From Trematomus loennbergii (lineage: Eukaryota > Chordata > Actinopteri > Perciformes > Nototheniidae), in NCBI GenBank assembly GCA_012861695.1, contig JAAOOA010000016.1:18491702-18555701 (forward strand): DNA of 64,000 nucleotides, given 5' to 3'. The position numbers and the translations under genes were made by a program. Shown one piece after another: positions 55,472 through 64,000 of this stretch; the stretch's first letter is position 1; each line of letters starts with the position of its first letter. The notes under the pieces are model-generated. The model worked only from the letters and a program-made list of their open reading frames with translations, searched no databases and was not told where the DNA came from.

Positions 55472-58188
55472 CCATGCAGCGGAGAGTGGTCTCCATCTCC
55501 TGATTCTTCCGTTCGGTCTGACCATTGGCCTGTGGATGGAAACCGGAGGTGAGACTGACCGTCGCCCCGATCAGTTCACAAAACTCCCTCCAAAACAGAG
55601 GTGAACTGGGGCCCCCGGTCGGAAACCACATCAGTCGCCAGTCCGTGAAGGCGGAAAACGTGGAGAAGAATAAGTTCTGCCGTCTCCTTAGCTGACGGGA
55701 TCTTAGGCAGGGGTACGAAATGAGCCATCTTGCTGAACCGATCCACCACCGTCAAGATGGCAGTATGTCCGTGGGACGGTGGAAGACCAGTCACAAAGTC
55801 CAAAGAAATATGTGACCATGGGCGACGTGGGACCGGTAATGGATGAAGGAGGCCAGCTGGCGCTTGGTGAGAGGGTTTGTGCCGATTGCACACAGGACAG
55901 GCGTTCACAAACTCCCGGGTGTCAGCCTCCAGCGTAGCCCACCAGAACCGTTGCAGGACCATCCCTCTGGTACGTTGAATCCCAGGGTGGCAGGAAAGTC
56001 TGGAGCTGTGAGCCCACTGAAGCACCTCAGCCCTCAAAACCTGAGGCACAAACAAACGGTTAAGAGGACAAGAACTAGGACCGGGTTGGTCCACCAAAGC
56101 GGTCTTAACCCTCTCCTCAATCTCCCAAGCGAGGACGCCGATCACTCGAGGAGCAGGAAGAATAGTGTCCGGGATACCGCAGGTGTCTCCCTCCCTCCCG
56201 AACTGCCGGGACAGAGCGTCGGCCTTCACGTTGCGGGAGCCCGGGCGGTAGGAGAGGAAAAAATTAAACCGGGTGAAAAATAACGACCACCTGGCTTGCC
56301 GGGAATTCAGTCTCTGTGCCGACCTGATATATTCCAGGTTCTTATGGTCGGTCCAAACCTGAAATGGTTGTTCTGTCCCCTCAAGCCAGTGTCGACTCCT
56401 CCAACGCCAACTTGACTGCTAGAAGCTCCCGGTTCCCCACGTCGTAGTTTCTCTCCGCCGGACTCAATCTCCTCGAAAAGAAAGCACAGGGGTGGAGCTT
56501 CTGGTTCTCACCAGAACGTTGCGACAGGATGGCCCCCACCCCTACGTCAGAAGCATCCACCTCCACCACCAACTGACCAGCAGGGTCTGGTACCTGCAGG
56601 ATAGGAGCCGACGTAAACCGGCGCTTGAGGTCCTGAAAAGCCTCCTCGGCTGCATGGGACCATCTGAACGTTACCTTGGACGAGGTCAGGGCGGTGAGCG
56701 GGGCGGCCACGGTACTGTAGCCACGGATGAACCGTCTGTAAAAGTTAGCGAATCCTAGGAAACGCTGCAGCTCCTTCCGGGAATCAGGAACCCGCCACGA
56801 GGTAACCGCTGAAACTTTGGAGGGATCCATCTCCACACTTCCTTGACCCACGATGTAGCCAAGAAAGGCGACCGAAGAAGTGTGAAACTCGCACTTCTCC
56901 GTCTTGACGAAAAGCGAGTTCTCCAGAAGTCTCTGGAGACTGTCTGGTGGTGGATGTGTTCCTTGAGGGTCTTTGAAAAAATCAAATGTCGTCCAGATAA
57001 ACAAAAACATAACGATCCAACATGTCCCGGAGTACGTCGTTCACCAACGCTTGGAAAACTGCAGGGGCGTTGGTAAGTCCAAATGGCATCACCAGGTACT
57101 CGTAATGTCCCGAAGTGTTGAAGGCGGTCTTCCATTCATCCCCCTCACGGATTCGTACCAGGTGATATGCGTTTCGTAGATCCAGCTTAGTGAAGATTGT
57201 AGCCCCTGTAGTAACTCGAATGCTGACGAGATGAGTGGCAGGGGATATCGATTCTTCACCGTGACGTCGTTCAGACCCCGATAGTCAATGCAGGGTCTCA
57301 GGGTCTTATCCTTCTTCGCCACAAAAAACCCTGCTCCTGCGGGTGATGTGGAAGGACGAATAATTCCCGCAGCCAGAGAGTCATTGACGTAAGTCTCCAT
57401 GGATTTCCGAAAGCGAGTACAACCGACCCTTGGGTGGGACTGCGCTTGGATGTAGCTCAATGGCACAGTCATAGGGCCGATGAGGTGGGAGAGATGTCGC
57501 CTTAGTCTTGCTAAAAACCTCCTTAAAGTCCAAATACTCCGCCGGAACCCCTGTGACATCCGGAACCAGGTTCATATCCACAGATAGTTTGAGGTGCGGC
57601 GGGCTGCTTGAGGCAAACCTGATGACAGGAAGAACTCCAACCTAGGATGGACCCAGTTGACCAGTCAATGTTCTGGTTGTGACGGCGGAGCCATGGATAA
57701 CCCAAAATCAAAGGAATCTTGGGGGACCGTAGCACATGAACTGGATTGTCTCATGGTGGTTCCCGACATGAGTATATGACCGGTGTGTCTGGTGAGTCAC
57801 CGTTCCCAGCAGGTGACCATCCAAAGCATTAGCCGGTACCGGCTGGGGCAACTGAACCTGTTGAATGCCCAGCTGTAGTGCGAGCTCCCATCAATGATGC
57901 TGACATCTGATCCGGAGTCGATAAACACAGCCAGAGCCTGGATTTGCCTCAGGAGAAGTCGAGCATGGCACAAAGGTCTTCCATTGGGGATCAGCTCAGA
58001 GGTTCGGCCCACCAGTATACTCCCCATTACTGATGGGCTCTGCCTTTTACCGGACAACGGGAAACAAAATGTCCAGCCTGACCACAGTAAAGGCATAAAT
58101 TACCTCTTCGACGTAATTCCTCTCCTCAGAGCTAAGACTGGTACGACCCACTTGCATGGGCTCGACCTCCCCGTACCGTGAGTCAGAG
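55472..58188 (-). pseudogene. Ty3/Gypsy gag-pol, 5' truncated and split by the ERV
   Basis: On the minus strand from 58188: a CCHC knuckle ([14 protein letters not shown], about 58110-58050), aspartic protease (DSGS near 57920), RT ([13 protein letters not shown] and YLDDI near 57000-57110), RNase H (about 56900-56330), and integrase with HHCC (about 56040-55890), LDFVTG, SDRGPQF and the catalytic Glu in [10 protein letters not shown] (about 55520). Frameshifts occur near 57000 and 55600, among others. Coding ends at the ERV border. The 3' end reappears at 27575-28259. The 5' LTR and gag start are missing. Confidence 0.88.
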
Positions 58189-58354
58189 TAGGGATGGGAA
58201 TTCGAAATGGGTACGGCATGATGTCATGCGGTACCCGGAACGAAATGGACCAATCCCGAAGAGCTATGGCCACACCCAGCGGCGCTGGCCGCACCCTCTG
58301 CCAGCCTAACATTTACTGTTGGAAGCTCTGGTTCAGTTCACAATCGATCCAGTC

Positions 58355-61670
<3,316 letters not shown>

Positions 61671-62744
61671 TGCCTCGTCCTAAAAAGCCCCGGCAGCCGC
61701 TTACAAAGCTGCGATAGGCAAGATGCCGAAAACGCCTATTAGGGGAGGAATGGATGATATACAGTGTATATATGTATATTTACGCATGTTCATTTCGTAC
61801 ATTTCTAAAAATAAAGTTTGATGGAAATACTTAGTAGGCCTATCCTTTCTTCCCTGAATTATTTGCTCCTATAACATATCATTCATATATAGCAAACCAT
61901 GATTTGATTTCTCATCAAACAGTAGTAGTTCATTACAGGTAAAAATAACGTACTCTTCTATAACAACAGTTGTAGGTACAGTTCGGTTAGTTAGCGTATA
62001 AAATATACGGCTGTACCGACGCCATTATAAGACTGTTCCGCTGAGAGCGAGCCGAAAAAAGCACTGTTAGACATGGGCGGAGCCTCTCTGGTGGTTGACT
62101 AATCAGAACAGAGTGGCCGAGCTGACCAATCGGAGCACACTAGGCTCACAGGGAGGGGGGGCAAGAGCTCCAACGAGTCGTTTAGTGGAGAGAGTGAATA
62201 CTGCTGAATACACATACTTGACAGAGATGTTGTCTGCGAAACCAATGTGAGTTTGGAAAATTGCACAGTATAAATCTATTTTAGTATACCTCAACAATGT
62301 CATTATGATCAGTGGAAATGGCCATGACATGGGCCCTTTAAAGGTGGGGTAGGTAATTTTGGAGAAACCAACTCAAGTGCGCTAAAATTTGAAAATACAC
62401 AGCCGGAAAAAATCTGCCACTTCCTTACAAAGCCCCTCCTCCAACACACACGAACGCGCACATGACCAATGAGGGCACGAGATAAGCTTGTGCACAGATG
62501 GAAGGCTGACAGGCAGGTAGGCCATCCAGTTATTTTAGCCGGGCCGGCTAAAATGATTGGTCGTGCTTTTTACAGTACTACGGCTTCCACAGATTAATTT
62601 TTTTTATGGATTTTTTGTCAAAGCACTTAAGATATTCATTGCTATCGGGATGTTAAGAGCATTCCATGGAATATAACAAAAAGTGTATCTCGAGCCAGTT
62701 TCTCAAACTTACAGATGGGGCATCTTATTTTGGACGCCAGCATA
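61671..62744. other. Intergenic sequence with dispersed repeats
   Basis: No gene is recognised. 62290-62470 (CATGACATGGGCCCTTTAAA, GGTGGGGTAGGTAATTTTGG, AAAGCCCCTCCTCC) resembles sequence repeated widely in fish genomes. Confidence 0.45.
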
Positions 62745-63005
62745 CAGCTTCCTGCCTACTACCAGCCAGTTACCTGCCTAAGACCTGCCAAAGACCAGTA
62801 TGTGGGAATGTTAAGCCCTCCCACTATTTTCCAATTTCAGGGTTTAACCAGGAGATGGCGCTATATATTAAATAACTATGGCCAAACTAAGACTTAGTTT
62901 TTCACAAGAGAAAATGCAGATATTATATAAAAACTAAAGTTAAAATCTTGTTTTTAATGCGCCAAGAGCAATAAATCACCGACCCCCCTCTGAGTGAATA
63001 CCTGT
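62745..63005. repeat. Dispersed repeat family, copy 3
   Basis: It contains both blocks of the family seen at 14280-14700 and 15062-15180, joined more closely here: GAGATGGCGCT is followed directly by ATATATTAAATAACTATGGC. It ends with the inverted GTATTCACTCAGAGGGGGGT motif. Confidence 0.75.
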
Positions 63006-64000
63006 TAACTTAACATCTTGTCACAAGCTTTTTGGAAGCATGTTCAAAGTATCAATAATGTGTAACATTCCCCAGATATTTTAGACACTCTTCCTTACAT
63101 TTTTAACAAAACAATAACATAAATTGCAAAATAATTACTTTTTTTCACTCCTTTCACTTTTTTATTCTCTTCCAATCTGAGAAAGTCCTTTCATAACCGA
63201 GACCTCTATCATCAAGTACTATATATAAATTATATATTACACATTGTCACAAGCTTTTTGGAAGAAAAGACTGATCCAAGAGACCTGTAGTTGACTAATT
63301 ACAGGCCTCAATAAAGTTTATACATTGATTTAGTTGACAGTCCAGTTTAGCTTTCCTGTGGCATTATGTATTTGTGATTCACTGAATATTTTGTACAACC
63401 CAACAGGAAAAGCTAAACAAACATTATAAGGAAAACAATTTGTCTCCCTCTGTTTGCATCTCTGTCTGTCTTAGTCTACTGTATATGTCAGTCTTTCTGT
63501 CTCTTTCTCCTTCTCTCTCTCTCTCACCATCTAATAACTCTAAAATCAAATTGCATTACTCTCCACTTTACTGGTCATTTGGTACCTTCAGGACTGCCTC
63601 TTCCGCTGGCCAAAGGAGAACATGACTAATGACCCATGATGAATTAATTGCATTTCTGAACTCTTATTTAAGCATCACCAGAGATATTGTTTGATGGAAT
63701 CTTCCTTTATTTTATGTATCACCATATATGTGTATGTATGCCTAATTAATGTCTGGGAAATGGATAACTAATGCCACACGAACAACACAATATATTTGGC
63801 TGTCCTTCATAGATTAAAACCAATTACATGATGAAGGGTTGGACATCTAATCCTGTTGGATATGTTCTATCCAGATATATACCCCAAAACAGCATTCATT
63901 TATCAAAACATACATTGTTTCCTTGGTATGTTGAAGGTAAGTGCACGCTGACATGCATGAGACAGTAATGTGATACATTTGGTGTCCCTTTGTCCAAGAA
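63006..64000. other. No gene recognised
   Basis: AT-rich sequence. CACAAGCTTTTTGGAAG occurs at 63021 and 63247. A short CT-rich tract is at 63480-63528. Nothing else is supported. Confidence 0.5.

Noticed and set aside
58319..58354. Upstream extension of the THAP frame
   Set aside because: It would start at TTG; the first in-frame ATG is 58355 and the THAP domain begins just after it.

Overview
The window looks like one piece of a teleost fish chromosome. The evidence is GT-AG introns, a two-Ig-domain CD300/CMRF35-like receptor in a small tandem array, dense hAT, Harbinger and piggyBac-type transposons, a Ty3/Gypsy element, (GT)n and (TCC)n microsatellites, and a large foamy-virus-like endogenous retrovirus (ERV). 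No rRNA, tRNA or CRISPR array was seen. Most of the window is mobile DNA in nested layers. Everything here is read by eye and no database search was run.

Region 1 (1 to about 9,000). A single-exon gene (3549-6251) encodes a 900-residue tyrosine recombinase with two N-terminal C2H2-like fingers, an in-frame expanded repeat and a complete R-K-R-H-Y catalytic set. It sits among four kinds of minisatellite. Sequence near 60-420 reappears in inverted orientation near 8721-8860, so the whole block may be one Crypton-like element of about 8.8 kb or more, whose left end may lie outside the window.

Region 2 (9,000-27,550). This is a minus-strand tandem array of CD300/pIgR-like immune receptor genes. 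One gene is complete (8 exons, 331 aa, 24111-27122). One V exon is a pseudogene (11218-11945). Four intact cytoplasmic-tail exons with four ITIMs (13179-14171) have lost their ectodomain. An orphan promoter (about 22600-22760) and three decayed tail exons remain. Between these lie a 726-bp hAT element, a duplicated 1.7-kb unit, a piggyBac-like element in one copy of that unit, and a hAT-like element in an intron. For all three elements an empty paralogous site can be read inside this window.

Region 3 (27,575-58,188). A minus-strand Ty3/Gypsy element is split by a plus-strand ERV (28260-55471). The ERV has a tRNA-Lys1,2-type primer binding site, LTRs differing by only about 6 events, gag without CCHC knuckles, pol (protease, RT, RNase H, N-terminal zinc of integrase), an env with an N-terminal membrane anchor, and overlapping accessory ORFs before the 3' LTR. 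A TATAAAG box lies on the env stop codon. These are foamy-virus-like traits. The provirus is itself interrupted by a hAT element (30205-32974), two Harbinger elements in opposite orientation (34766-39096 and 46528-50636), a LINE tail (about 50848-51156) and an unidentified segment where the integrase core should be.

Region 4 (58,189-64,000). A short two-exon THAP-domain gene (58355-61670) has a 1.9-kb hAT element in its intron. Dispersed fish repeats and sequence without recognised genes follow. Single-base frameshifts occur in almost every old coding region, so some may be assembly errors rather than mutations.
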